Shown: one piece after another, positions 45,991-56,683 of the stretch | Layout: the number at the start of each line of letters is the position of its first letter | Numbering within the stretch: position 1 is the stretch's first letter | Source of the DNA: Cryptomeria japonica | Lineage: Eukaryota; Streptophyta; Pinopsida; Cupressales; Cupressaceae | Assembly: GCF_030272615.1 (NCBI RefSeq) | Contig: NC_081415.1 | Coordinates: 507,299,373 to 507,363,372 of the forward strand | Direction of reading: 5' to 3' | Length of the DNA stretch: 64,000 bases | The notes under the pieces: generated by a model | What the model was told of the DNA's origin: nothing | The model's input: the letters and a program-made list of their open reading frames with translations, nothing else | The model's database searches: none | Position numbers and translations under genes: made by a program

Positions 45991-46970
45991 TTTCCTCTTC
46001 ATTGGTTAACTATGTGATTACTAGAGTAGCCGACGATTGCAAAGTTTTCCCTGACCTAAGATGAACATCATTGATATTAACTGAATATGCAGGGTATTGA
46101 TTTAATTCTGCTAAATATGCATGTTACTATTGTTGTGGTTTGTTGTTGGGATTAGGTGTAGGTTGTGTAGGTAGTTGAGTAGGTCTTGGTGGGACATTGG
46201 CATGTGGCATAATAGATGGTTGGGTAGGAGGTGGATTAGGCTAATTAAGCCATTTTGTATTCTCTCCAAGACTATTGTTGAGACCAATTAGATTGCTAGG
46301 GTTGCTAGTTTCCTTGAGGTGGCTGCCATTGGGTTTGAGGTCCAGACCAAGAATTTGGTTGATAGCTCCATTATGGGTTCCCATAATTACCAAAATTAGG
46401 AGAATATTTATTTTTCCATTTATTATTGGGTGCATAAGAATATGAACCATTAAGAGATAAAGGATTAGGTGACATACCTTGTCTTGGGACCCATGGTTTC
46501 CTTTTGGCTACAAAGAAAATTTGGCCCTCATCATCCTCAACTAGATGAAAGTTTGGTTGATGAATTTTGTTGTCAATACTGGCCAACTTTTTGCATCTAC
46601 ACTCCTTATTCTGTCTACAATGGGGACAAAATTAAGACAATATAGTCTCGACAACATCTTGCTTCTGTTTGGATTGAAGAGTGTCAAATTGTGTGGCCAT
46701 ATTGTTGATAATATCCTGCTGAAAATATTTGAGCAGATTGGTCAACTCCATCCTTGAGACTCTAGAGGTGGCTTTATTTCCTGATGATGTATACTTGTAT
46801 CCTCTAGGATTTCTCAATATAGCTCTTGAATAATCCTGACAGAGTTGTTGTATGTCACTCCATGTAGCTTGAGTAATGTCACCTCCACCCATGAGGTTGA
46901 GAACATCAATACATTCTTCATTAATTCCCCTCAGGAAGACCAAATTTTGGGAATCTTCATTAACAGAACC
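45991..46970 (-). pseudogene. Element A gag, N-terminally truncated
   Basis: Reads NLVFLRGINEECIDVLNLMG, GGDITQATWSDIQQLCQDYS, then MELTNLLKYFQQDIINNMAT, and further on a Pro/Asn-rich C-terminal part with NGSYSYAPNNKWKNKYSPNF. This matches the C-terminal half of Athila-type gag (particle protein). The N-terminal half, the leader and the primer site are missing: gag sequence runs straight into LTR sequence at about 46,971-46,980. Confidence 0.8.
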
Positions 46971-47671
46971 CTCACCAAGTGTCCCCCCTTGTGCAAGTCT
47001 CCTGAAATGAGAATTACAACAAAAACTAACTGATCAAGCTCACACACCCATATCAAAACACCATAAGTTGTTTCATAAAATAGATATTCTTCTTATTCAG
47101 AAACTAGTTCAACAACATAACATTACTTAATACAAAATCAAGAACTAAGTATCTAAGGAATGAGAGAGGGATTTATAACATTCAACCTCACAACAATTCC
47201 CATAACATTCACTCCACTTCCCAATATCTACATGGAAGCTTTTATTTAAACTTATGAAATCTAGGACAACTAAGACAATTAGGACTTTGCCCTTTCTTTG
47301 AAAATTTGTAGATCTTTCCTATATATCCTCTAACATCTGTCATGACCATCAACATAATTTATTAATGGAACGGGACTAATCTGCAAATTTCTTAATGAGC
47401 TTGGTCAACAATGCCTGGGTCACAATAGATCTTTGAAATCTTCTCACCTTACTGCCCATCCTTTGCCCACGTTGCCATGTTGTTATGAATGAAGCCCTAT
47501 TCCATCACAAAGACTGTTTCCACACATTTACAACACATGGATCAGAGCAAGCATTCCATTCACATTTCATGACCACTTATTTGTACACATTTATCAGTCA
47601 TATAAAAATAGTAAATACTCATAATTACAATCATAAAGTTTAGGATATTTGTCAAAATAATGGTTTCCAAC
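46971..47671 (-). repeat. Element A 5' LTR, first part
   Basis: Matches 38,406-39,105 of the other LTR. Interrupted at 47,671 by element B. The rest continues at 62,514. Confidence 0.9.
47667..47671. other. Target-site duplication of element B, left copy (CCAAC)
   Basis: CCAAC precedes the LTR start at 47,672 and recurs at 62,509-62,513. The uninterrupted LTR A copy reads GGTTTCCAACTATAGG at this point. Confidence 0.95.
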
Positions 47672-48756
47672 TGTGCTGCTAAAATTGTGTGTCAATTGTA
47701 TTAAACATGTACATAGATGAGATAACAATAAGAACTAGGAAGCAAAATTTAAAAACTAAATAAAATATTGAAACCAAAGGCCTCCTTTAAGATATCCCAT
47801 CTTCCTCTATTTTTTAGGACCTTGAAGGTGTTGGATTCTTAGCTCTCAGCGAAGCAATGACCTCCAAAGTGACAACTCAAAAGTTGAGTAGCTACTTCAT
47901 GATTATGCAAATGTATGAGGCTAAGATGATTGTATGCATGATCTAGCTAGAATGATCTATTCAAGATACATGATTTGATAAAAAGGAAACTAGATTAAGA
48001 TGCTATGATTAATCTAAATTAACAATTATGCTAGATGATATGAATTCAAATGCCTATAATAACTATGCAAAAATTATGAATGCAAGGGATCTTTATTGCT
48101 CCAAAATGAGGGGTATTTATAGGAATTCCAAGGCCAAAGCTGAGGTGGCAGGAATTGACGGTCTAGATTGGATTTGAAGATATCAAGGGCCAAGATTAAG
48201 GAAGTTGGAGAAGAGGTTGGAGGAAGGGACACATGTCATCTCTGTGGTGACAAGTTTCAAAGAACCTTGCTTATGAGAGGGAAAGTGTCCAAGGGAAAAT
48301 ACATGTGGCGAAAGTGCCATGTGTCTCAAGGAGGGGATATCCAACCCACAGGAGGTTAGAATAAAAGAGGTTAGGGTGTGCAAGATAAGATAGGGTTAGT
48401 TAAACCCAGGATTAGATAGAATGGGTTAGGTTAGGGGGTGGTTAGAAGTTAGGAGCCACGTGCTCAATTTGAATTTAGAAATTCAAATAATTAGGAAAAT
48501 GGATAATTAATTTCAACAAACTGGGATTTGTTAATCTTAATTATGGGATTAGAAGAATTGATTTAAATGGGGGGAGGATTAATTAATCAAAGGGAATATG
48601 ATGAACTATATAAATAAATAATTTACATTTATTTACAAGTAGATGAATGGGGAAATTAATCAAATTACTTATGAATTCAATTAATTGGGAAAGGGGGATT
48701 AATTAAATAAATGTGTATTTAATCAATTATCTTCATACCATTTTAAGGTGTATACA
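47672..48756 (-). repeat. Element B 3' LTR
   Basis: 1,085 bp, plus-strand ends TGTGCTGCTAAAATTG...GGTGTATACA. Compared with the 5' LTR it lacks 13 bases near 48,440 and 14 bases near 48,588, both of which are small tandem duplications in the other copy. Confidence 0.95.
48114..48121 (-). promoter_or_regulatory. TATA box of LTR B (3' copy)
   Basis: Minus strand reads CCTATAAATACCCCTC, followed about 25 bases on by CAATAAAG, a possible polyadenylation signal. Same in the 5' LTR at 61,838-61,845. Confidence 0.6.
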
Positions 48757-48775
48757 TTTTTCCCCTCTTTGAAGC
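48757..48775 (-). other. Element B polypurine tract
   Basis: Minus strand reads TTCAAAGAGGGGAAAAA immediately before the LTR start TGTATACACC. Confidence 0.88.
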
Positions 48776-51010
48776 GATGTGTGACGATGCATTGGTTCGA
48801 AGAAAATTCGATTTGATGATGTTGATGTGATATGATTCGATATAGATTTGATTTTGATATGATGCCCCAAACATTGATTGATAGGTTACGATGCGAGGAT
48901 ACCCTCTTAGGAGATCAATTGAGAAAATTGGTGATTTTGTTTGATTGTTTGGATTCAGTGCGAAATTGATTTCCCGATAAAGATATTTGATTTATGCAAC
49001 TTTGGTTGATGCAAATATCAGTTCTTTGATTACTTTGATATTTTTCTTGATTTGATGATTGATAGAGTTTGATTGACCTCATGATTGATGGGGGTCAATG
49101 ATGTAAACTCGAAGTTTTGATGATCTGATAGGATGAGTTTGATTGACTTCATGATTGATGAGCGTTAATGATGTAAACTCAAGATTGGATGATCTGATAG
49201 GATGAGTTTGATTGACTTCATGATTGATGAGCCTCAATGATGTAAACTCAACATTGGATAGACTAGATGTGTGACCTCATGATGAATGAGTATCACGAAT
49301 GAGTGCTCAAAGAGATTGATGGAAATCTCTATTGAGCGGATAGGATAGCCGATCAATTGAGAAAAGCGATTGATTGGATAAAGAATCAACATTTTGTTGA
49401 TATCATGTTGCAGAAAGAGTTAGATGTATTGATTCAACCACGGGGGTAGAATTTTGCGCGTTGCCCGAGTTGATATACTGATATGAGACATTGATCCATT
49501 GATGTATACACCTTTTTGTGATGAGATATTGATGATTCCCCACGATGTATTTTTGTGATGTATCTCTGATATTTTTGTGATATCATTGCACATTGGACCT
49601 TTATTATTTCTAATGATATGATATGCAGTCGATTATACTTGCTCTATATGACCTATGAGATTATGGATGTATTTTACTTGCTATATGATTATGTTGTGCA
49701 ACTATTTACATGACGTATGCTTTACTTTCTATATGGTTATGGATTCTAGATGATGGACGTATGCTTTCTATATGATGCAGTATTTACATGATGGATGTCT
49801 TTATGTACTATGTGATGCACGTGTGATGAAATGTTTCCTATTTTTATGATGCTTTTATGATTTTATCTATGCATATTAATCTTAGATGGATGCAATGCAA
49901 TAAAATGATGATGATACTTTACATGATTTACATTTATGCCATGAATGACTGATTGTAAATGAATGATTGAATGATCTATATGAATGATGTCTTATTATGC
50001 AATGTTTACATGTCATGAAATGAACTAACTTATCATTGAGGATGAATGAATTGACTATTTTTGTTAATGTCTGATGTACTCAATCACTTAATAAGAGAGA
50101 TAACACCTCTTTTGAAGCTTTTGGCCTTGGAAAAGATGAGCTCTTCTAATCCCATGAAAAATGAAATGCAATCTATTTTAAATATGCAAATGCAAATTAA
50201 ATGCAATGTTGCGATCGGACTGGTCATTTGGTCATTGCTTTTTATCATCATTGAGCCTTTAAAATGTGGGAAGTGAGTGCAAACATCGATGGTATACTTG
50301 AACCATGATGACCTGAGCACTACTTTCCTGGGATTTGATATTGCAAGTTAGCACAAGCATCGAGGTATAATTGAACCAAGATGACCTAAGTGTTGCTTGC
50401 GTACAACATGCAGTATTAACAATTTCTATACACAAATCTGAAATGTCCTCGATGATACTCTAATGATCATGTCTTGAGACAAACTTGCATATGTTAATGA
50501 TTAATTTATAGACATTAGACAAGAAAACATCATGTTCCTTCCTTGTTCCTCTAGTCAAAGACATCCTTGAGTCACTTAGGAATCATGATAGCGAAAATCA
50601 ATATATAAAAGTTGAACCATTGTTGATAAAGTGTTAAAACCATTAGTCCAAAGATATCATCCATTGATATGTGTTTGTTAGGTTTAGACCAAGAGTTGAT
50701 AGTTGTTGGTTGATCTTGTGTTCAACGTTGGATGTGTCTCAGTTTTTGCTTGACAAGTGTTGCCTAGCTGTTGTTCTACCTATTTGATTAAGTTCAATGA
50801 AATTTTGCCCCTAGATAGGTTAATGATTTTGCCCCCAGTCTAGAAACAAATTTTATTATGGTATATGCAATGATCCAAACCATGATGAGATGACATTGTC
50901 TGATTATGTACAAAAGGATTTATTATGAGTATGAACAGTACTGATGAAAATGAATGCAATCGAAAGGATGCATGAACTAATAGATAAAAGAGCTAGCCGA
51001 TAAATAACGC
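48776..51010 (-). other. Element B 3' noncoding region
   Basis: 2.2 kb with no protein trace, rich in TGAT/TTGAT words. Holds the tandem repeat at 49,063-49,262 and a duplicated block near 50,275-50,330 and 50,345-50,400 sharing GCA--CATCGA, TTGAACCA and ATGACCT. Such a noncoding stretch between integrase and the 3' LTR is common in Tat elements. Confidence 0.6.
49063..49262. repeat. Tandem repeat, unit about 67-70 bp, three copies
   Basis: Units begin GAGTTTGATTGAC(C/T)TCATG and contain TCAATGATGTAAACTC and GATGATCTGATAGGAT. Located in the 3' noncoding part of element B. Confidence 0.85.
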
Positions 51011-51049
51011 CTATTGCTAGGTTTTCACCATCTGTTTTTATTGCACTTT

Positions 51050-51300
51050 TTCTTGATATTTGATTTTTATTTTTTATTTTTCACTGTTTTTGTATTTTCT
51101 GCTTTTTCGCTATTTTTTGGATTTTCTGCTTTTTCACTTTTTTGGGGGGGATTTTCTACTTTTTCACTTTTTTTTGTTGATTTTTCTGCTTTTTCCACTA
51201 TTTTTAGATTTTCTACTTTTTCCACTATTTTTGGATTTTCTGCTTTTTCAATGTTTTTGGATTTTCTGCTTTTAGACTTTTTTTTTCCAGATGCATGCTA
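51050..51300 (-). repeat. Minisatellite at the 3' end of the element B polyprotein
   Basis: Plus-strand words TTTTCTGCTTTTTC and ATTTTTGGATTTTCTGC recur about eight times, with spacing near 24-39 bases. On the minus strand they give Lys/Glu-rich repeats such as EKAENPKIVEKVENLKIV, in or next to the integrase frame. Confidence 0.75.
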
Positions 51301-52600
51301 TTGATGGGTTCCTCAAGTTGATCCCCATTTGACATTGATAGCTGATAGGCCCTTGACCCAAATGTTGCTCTGACCACAAACGGACCTAACCAGTTTGGTT
51401 CAAATTTCCATTTCTTTTCTCGATTAGATTGGTTGCGTGGATTTTCCTTTAGCACTAGTTCTCCAACTTGAAATGCTCTTGGTTTGACCTTGTAATTATA
51501 ACTTTGGCACAATCTTTGCTGATACATCTTTAAAATATCAAATGCATTTGTCGTCATTCATGGATCAATTCTAGCTCTTGCAATCTAGATACTCATTGTT
51601 CTTCATCTGGGATAAGGCCTTTTAATGATACTCGTAGAGAACTTATCTCTACTTCTATTGGCAATATTGATTTTGATCCATAGACAAGAGAGAAAGGTGT
51701 TTCTCCTATGGGAGTGCGAATACTGGTACGGTAGGCCCATAGAGCAGGGTTCAATTGAGTATGCCAATCTCTGCCAGCATCATTCACTTTCTTTTTGAGG
51801 ATCTTCAAAATTGTTTTGTTTGATGCTTCTTCTTGTCCATTCCCTTGTGGATAGTAGGGTGTGGAGAATCTGTGTTGGATCTAAAATTTCTCACAAAGCT
51901 CTTGTACATCCTGGTTCTTGAACGTTCACCCATTATCAGTGATAATGGTCATGGGTATGCCATAATGACATATGATGTAGTTCAAGATAAATGCAATGAT
52001 TTGTTTTCCTGTGATATTTGTGAGAGGTATCACCTCAATCCATTTTATAAAATATTTTGTAGATACAGGGATGAATTTGTGACAATTGGATGAAGGAGGA
52101 TTTATCTTTCCTACTAGATCAAGACCCCATTGGAAGAAAGGCCAAGATGTTGCTAAAGCATGAAGCTCTTGTGTTGGTGTATGAATTAAATTGCCATGGA
52201 TCTGACATTGTTTGCATGTTCTAGCTATCTTAAAAGAATCCAGTTCCATAGTTGGCCAATAATAGCCCAAGCATATGAGTTTTTTTGAAAGGGTAAGACA
52301 ACTTGAATGAGTGCCACAAATGTCGTTATGGACTTTGTTTAAGGCCTTTTTGAGATTCTTCTTGCTTGAGACATCTTAAGAGAGTACCATCTAGACCTCG
52401 TTTAAAAAGGGTATCCATGACAAGAGTACAATGAGAGGATTGGCGGATGAAATTTCGCTTTTGGTTCTTTGACAAGTCAGGAGGGAGGGTGTTATCTTTC
52501 AGGTATGTATAAATTTGGCCATACTGGGAGGAATCATGCCCAAAAAGGTGACAAATAATTTGGGAATCAAGATAGTTATGGGTAGGGTAAAACAACTCTT
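51225..52600 (-). pseudogene. Element B integrase
   Basis: Zinc-binding part shows C(K)QCQ in ARTCKQCQIHGN; the core starts FFQWGLDLVGKINPPSSNCH (first Asp), then MTIITDNG, stop, TFKN (second Asp), then TPYYPQGNGQEEASNKTI with the third catalytic residue, Glu. The C-terminal part reads ALWAYRTSIRTPIGETPFSL, KFEPNWLGPFVVRATFG and EEPINSMHLEKK. All three catalytic acids remain. At least two stops lie between them, one TGA where Arg is expected. A tail of repetitive Lys/Glu sequence follows. Confidence 0.92.
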
Positions 52601-53165
52601 CAACCTGGAATTCTTAATGCTCTTGATTTTCTTGTGTTTGAAGTAGAGAAGCAAGTGTTGCCATGGCATTTGCTACTTTGTTGTCATTTCTTGGAATCTT
52701 CTAAGGAGTGATTTATACAAAATACTTGAAATCATCTACCATCTTTTTATAAGGAATTAGTTTGTCATCCTTTGTTTGACAATCATCATTAATTTGATTG
52801 ATGACGAGCTGAGAGTTTCCAAAAACCTATAGTTGTGTGATGTTCCATTCTATGGGCATCTTGATTCTTGTGACCAAAGCTTCATATTATGTTGTATTGT
52901 TGGTGCATGGAAAAATCAATTTATATGCCTTTGAAATTGTGTGACCTTGCGGTGTGATGAATAAAAAGCTTGCTCCTAATCCATGGTGGGTATATGAACC
53001 ATAAAAGTATAACTGCCATGTCTGTTCGGTGACTGCAAGGATATCAACATCTGAAAATTCAATGTTTAAGGGATGATCATCTTGAAGTGGTGTTTCTGCT
53101 AGCTAGTCTGCAATGACTTGTCTCTTGATAGCTTTTCTATCCACATATTCAATATCAAATTCGCT
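52601..53165 (-). pseudogene. Element B second (archaeal-type) RNase H
   Basis: Reads WQLYFYGSYTHHGLGASFLF, ITPQGHTISKAYKL, then YEALVTRIKMPIEWNITQLQ, VFGNSQLVINQIN and ANAMATLASLL. This is the extra RNase H domain found in Tat elements (W-L-FDGS-----GAG, NN-AEYEAL--GL--A, GDS-LV--Q). The first catalytic position in YFYGS is Tyr rather than the usual Asp, so the active site is damaged. Confidence 0.82.
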
Positions 53166-54500
53166 CAGGATCATGACCTATTTTTCTAATCTTCCTATTA
53201 ATGTTGCCTTGCTAACCAAATACTTTAATGGATCTATTTTAGCAATCAATTTGATTGAGTGAGAGAGTAGATTGTGATGCAATTTTTGAGAAGTGAACAC
53301 CACTACTAAGCATAGTTTTTTTGTTGGTGAATAATTGAGCTCGTATCCCATTAATGTTCTGCTGATGTAGTAGATAGTTTGTTCCTTTCCTTCATTATCT
53401 TGTTGTGTGAGCATAACTCCTAATGATACTTTTGTGGCTGATACATATAGTAACAATGGCTTACCTTGAATTGGTGACATTAAGACTGGTGGTTCCATGA
53501 GATATTCCTTGATTTTGTTGAATGCTTCTTCAAATTTATTGTCCCATTTGAAATGAATATTCTTGTGCAACAAATGAGTAAATGGTTGACACTTATCTTC
53601 CAACTAAGCAACAAATCTTCTAATTGACTGCAATCTTCCTTGAAATGATTTGAGTTGACTGATATTTTTGGGAGATTCTATTTCCATGATTGCTTTAACT
53701 TTAGCTGGATCTACTTCTATACCTCTAGCTGAAACAATGTATCCTAATAGATTACCAAATGTGACACCAAAAGCACATTTCTTGGGATTAAGCCTTAGCT
53801 TGTACTGTTCTAACAGGTCAAAGATCTTTTCCAGTATTTCTAGATGTTCATCTCTATTGTATGATTTTGCCAATATGTCATCTACATAGTCTTCCATGAA
53901 TGTCTGCATCATGTCATGGAATATTATTGTCATAGCTCTCAAATAGGTAGCACCTGCATTATTTAGTCCAAATGGCATGACGTTCCAGCAAAAAGTACCC
54001 CTTGGACACATGAAAGCTGTGTTTTCTTGATCTTCTAGAGATATTATATCCTGAGAATCCGTCCATTAGAGAAATCATGGAATGTCCAACAGTTAAATCT
54101 ACAATGATGTCAATATTAGGCAAAGGAAAGTCGTCCTTTGGACATGCATTATTGAGATCTCTGAACTCTGTGCATACTCTGATACTTTTATCCTATTGAG
54201 AAACATGAACTATGTTTGATACCCATTGAGGATATGCCACAAGTCTGATGAATCCCACATCCAGTAATTTCTTCAATTTTGCTTTGACAAGGAGAGCTAT
54301 ATGAGGATGCATCTTTCTCAATATTTGTTTTACTGGTTTGGCTCCTGGAGTGATGTTTAGGTAATGCATTATAAGATTTGGATCCAATCCTGGCATGTTT
54401 GCATATGACTAGGCGAAATTGATTTGTCGTCTTTTAAAAAGTTCCAGATATTTATGTTGTTCTTGATCTGATAGAGATGTTTCCGGATGTAGAATCTTTG
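53166..54500 (-). pseudogene. Element B reverse transcriptase and RNase H
   Basis: Order: MPGLDPNLIMHYLNITPGAK, LRKMHPHIALLVKAKLKKLL, IRVCTEFRDLNNACPKDDFP, SLMDGFSGYN, MCPRGTFCWNVMPFGLNNAG, then the active site MEDYVDDILAKSYNRDEH (about 53,870-53,900), LGYIVSARGIEVDPAKVKAI and SFQGRLQSIRRFVA, continuing into RNase H with VSLGVMLTQQDNEGKEQTIY. The YVDD box is intact. Stops occur at about 54,193 and 53,604. Typical Tat-type RT. Confidence 0.93.
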
Positions 54501-55589
54501 GTTGATCTGTTGTTCCAATGTTGACTACCTCTGTTGGTTCAATCAATATAGATGATCTATCCTAATAATATTCAGGTGAGGTGTCAAATCTCCCATCTTC
54601 CAATGCATCAAGGAGGTTTTCCCTGTCAGATGCGTCCTTTCTTTTTACTTTTCCTTGGTCTAATGTTGCTAATAAATGGTTTTCAACATTAGACTTGATA
54701 TTTTTTTCTTTATTTTTATTTTTGTGACTAGGAGATTTGGCACCCACTTGAATGGAAGATGCATTAGTGAAATCCCTGGTGGAAGTTGTTGTGGGCTCAG
54801 TTGCATTGAGGTATAAGGTAATAGCATGGTCATTAGGAAAGGTATCAATTTCAAAATGTCCTTCATTATCCCAGTCAATAAGTTCAAGATGTATTAAAGG
54901 TAAGGGATCCTTAGTTTGAGATGTTTCAAAGGCATTAAGGGTCATGATAGAAACATCAAAGTCTTGAATACGCATTTTAATGTCTAGGACAATGTTCTCA
55001 TCAGAATGACCTCTCACAAGTAGTTCCTAATCATCCTCGATTAAATCTAAGTTGACCGAATGTGATTCTAATTCAAGTGACATAGTTCCTAACATTCGTC
55101 CTGCATACGCATGAACTACATCGACACCCACATATTCTTCATAGTAGGTTTCTTTAGCTAATTGTTCAAAATGATAGGAATCCTATTCCCATTCATTGGA
55201 ATCTGTCTCCATGGCATCTTGCAATCTACAGATTTGTTCATATAGCTTTTGGTTTGTTTCTTCTATTTTCCTTGCTATCTCTTTTCTTCTCTCATATTCA
55301 GATTCCTCTAGGTTGATATTTAGTTCTATTAGTCTTTCTATTAGTTCTCCTTGCTTTATACCAACTTCTTGTCTATTTTGATTATAAGTTGACTCTACTT
55401 GGGAAGTGCCATTATTTTGTCTTTCTTGCTAATTAGAAGTTCTCTCTTTTTGTGATCTTATGTTTGCTTGTTCTTGTTTTTTGGCAAATGCTTCCTCTCT
55501 TTTGATTACAAGTTGCTCTTATCTTTTGTCATGTTCATCTTTTTGTTGCTTGGAAGATGTTTCTTCTTGTGGAGTAACTTGTCCATACC
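54501..55589 (-). pseudogene. Element B spacer region between G-patch and RT
   Basis: An open part (54,562-55,017) reads LPLIHLELIDWDNEGHFEID and TFPNDHAITLYLNATEP, followed by a Lys/Asn-rich stretch (KNKNKEKNIKS). Upstream comes Gln/Glu/Lys-rich sequence (55,200-55,560). No catalytic domain is recognised. Similar linkers are usual in Tat polyproteins. Confidence 0.6.
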
Positions 55590-56083
55590 CTAAGCCTGAT
55601 TTGTATTTAACTTGCTGAGTATGAGGTTGTATGGTTCTAAGATACCATCTTTTCTTTTTCCTACAAGACCCATTCCAGTGTATCCCATTTTCTGAAGGAT
55701 GCTAAATCCTTTTCCATATTTTTCTATGGGTATTCTGACATTATTGATTTTTTGTTGAACCTCTTCATCTTTATATAGCCATTGTACTACATTTTTGTCC
55801 TTTATTTCTTTAGATAATGTCCCAACGCTAACAAATGCTCCATCAAATATTTGAAGAGGTTTTAGAACTGGTTGTTGTTTTGAGCTTGATAGTTTACCAT
55901 AAGATTTAGGAGAAAGGGGTAACTGTGCTAGTGAATATTCTCTGCTCCCTTGATCCCTCAGTTGTATTTGCTTTTCAAAACTTGAAAAGATTGAGGAAAA
56001 TGATTTTTCCTTGTATTGTGTGCTTGCAGAGGATGCTTGTCTATTATGTGGAATAGTGACCTCTTGCGTCGATTTCAAATTAC
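55590..56083 (-). pseudogene. Element B G-patch region
   Basis: Residues about 117-150 of the open frame starting at 56,078 (55,629-55,720) read IPIEKYGKGFSILQKMGYTG followed by MGLVGKRKDGILEPY. This matches the G-patch motif (G--LL-KMG-----GLG----G---P), an RNA-binding and helicase-contacting element also known downstream of protease in some retroviruses and gypsy elements. An inserted Val splits the usual GLGK. Upstream is a Ser/Gln-rich linker. No stop within the motif itself. Confidence 0.75.
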
Positions 56084-56683
56084 TATAATATTGGAATGGA
56101 TTCGAGATTGCTGAAATTGTGATTTCCTGCCCATTGTACGGAAACTTCAGGCACTAGTGATAAGTTGAGGGAATAGCTTGTATGCCATGAATCCATGGTC
56201 TTCCCAAAAGTATGTTGTATGATAAATCCAAGTCTAGAACTTGGCATGTTGTATTTTTCTGCAAGGGTCCTACTCTGATTGGTAATACCACAATTCCTTT
56301 GGAGGAACACTCTTCTTCATCATATGCTTTGATTGTGATATTTTTACGGGGATCAAATGCATCTTTAGAATAACCTTAGGCGCGAACAAGACTTAATGAG
56401 AAAATATTCAAGCCAACTCTTCCATCTATTAGGACACGTTTAACACATGTTTTATGAATAAGGACTTCAATATGCAAGGGAGTGTTATGTGGATGTTGCA
56501 AAGACATATCATATTCTTTTGTGATAAGCGTTGGGGTGTTGTGAGGTGTCCCACCATAGTTTGGAACTGATCTACACCAAGATCTTTGGATACCATCGTA
56601 TCTACTATCACTCTTTCTAAAATTTCTTTATGTGCGGGTGAAAGTTTTAAAAGTTCTAAAATTGATATTTGCGCAGGAGTTTT
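56084..56683 (-). pseudogene. Element B aspartic protease
   Basis: Scattered over frames: VKRVLIDGRVGLNIFSLSLV near 56,420 (protease active-site strand, here D-G-R rather than D-G-G or D-S-G), RKNITIKAYDEEECSSKGIV, VLPIRVGPLQKNTTCQVLDL and YNILLGRPWIHGIQAIPSTY. This is the usual Tat order. The enzyme would mature the polyprotein. Several frameshifts and stops. Confidence 0.82.

Noticed and set aside
51014-51304. Phe-rich plus-strand ORF resembling a membrane protein
   Set aside because: Antisense of the Lys/Glu minisatellite at the end of the element B integrase; no start context or partner.
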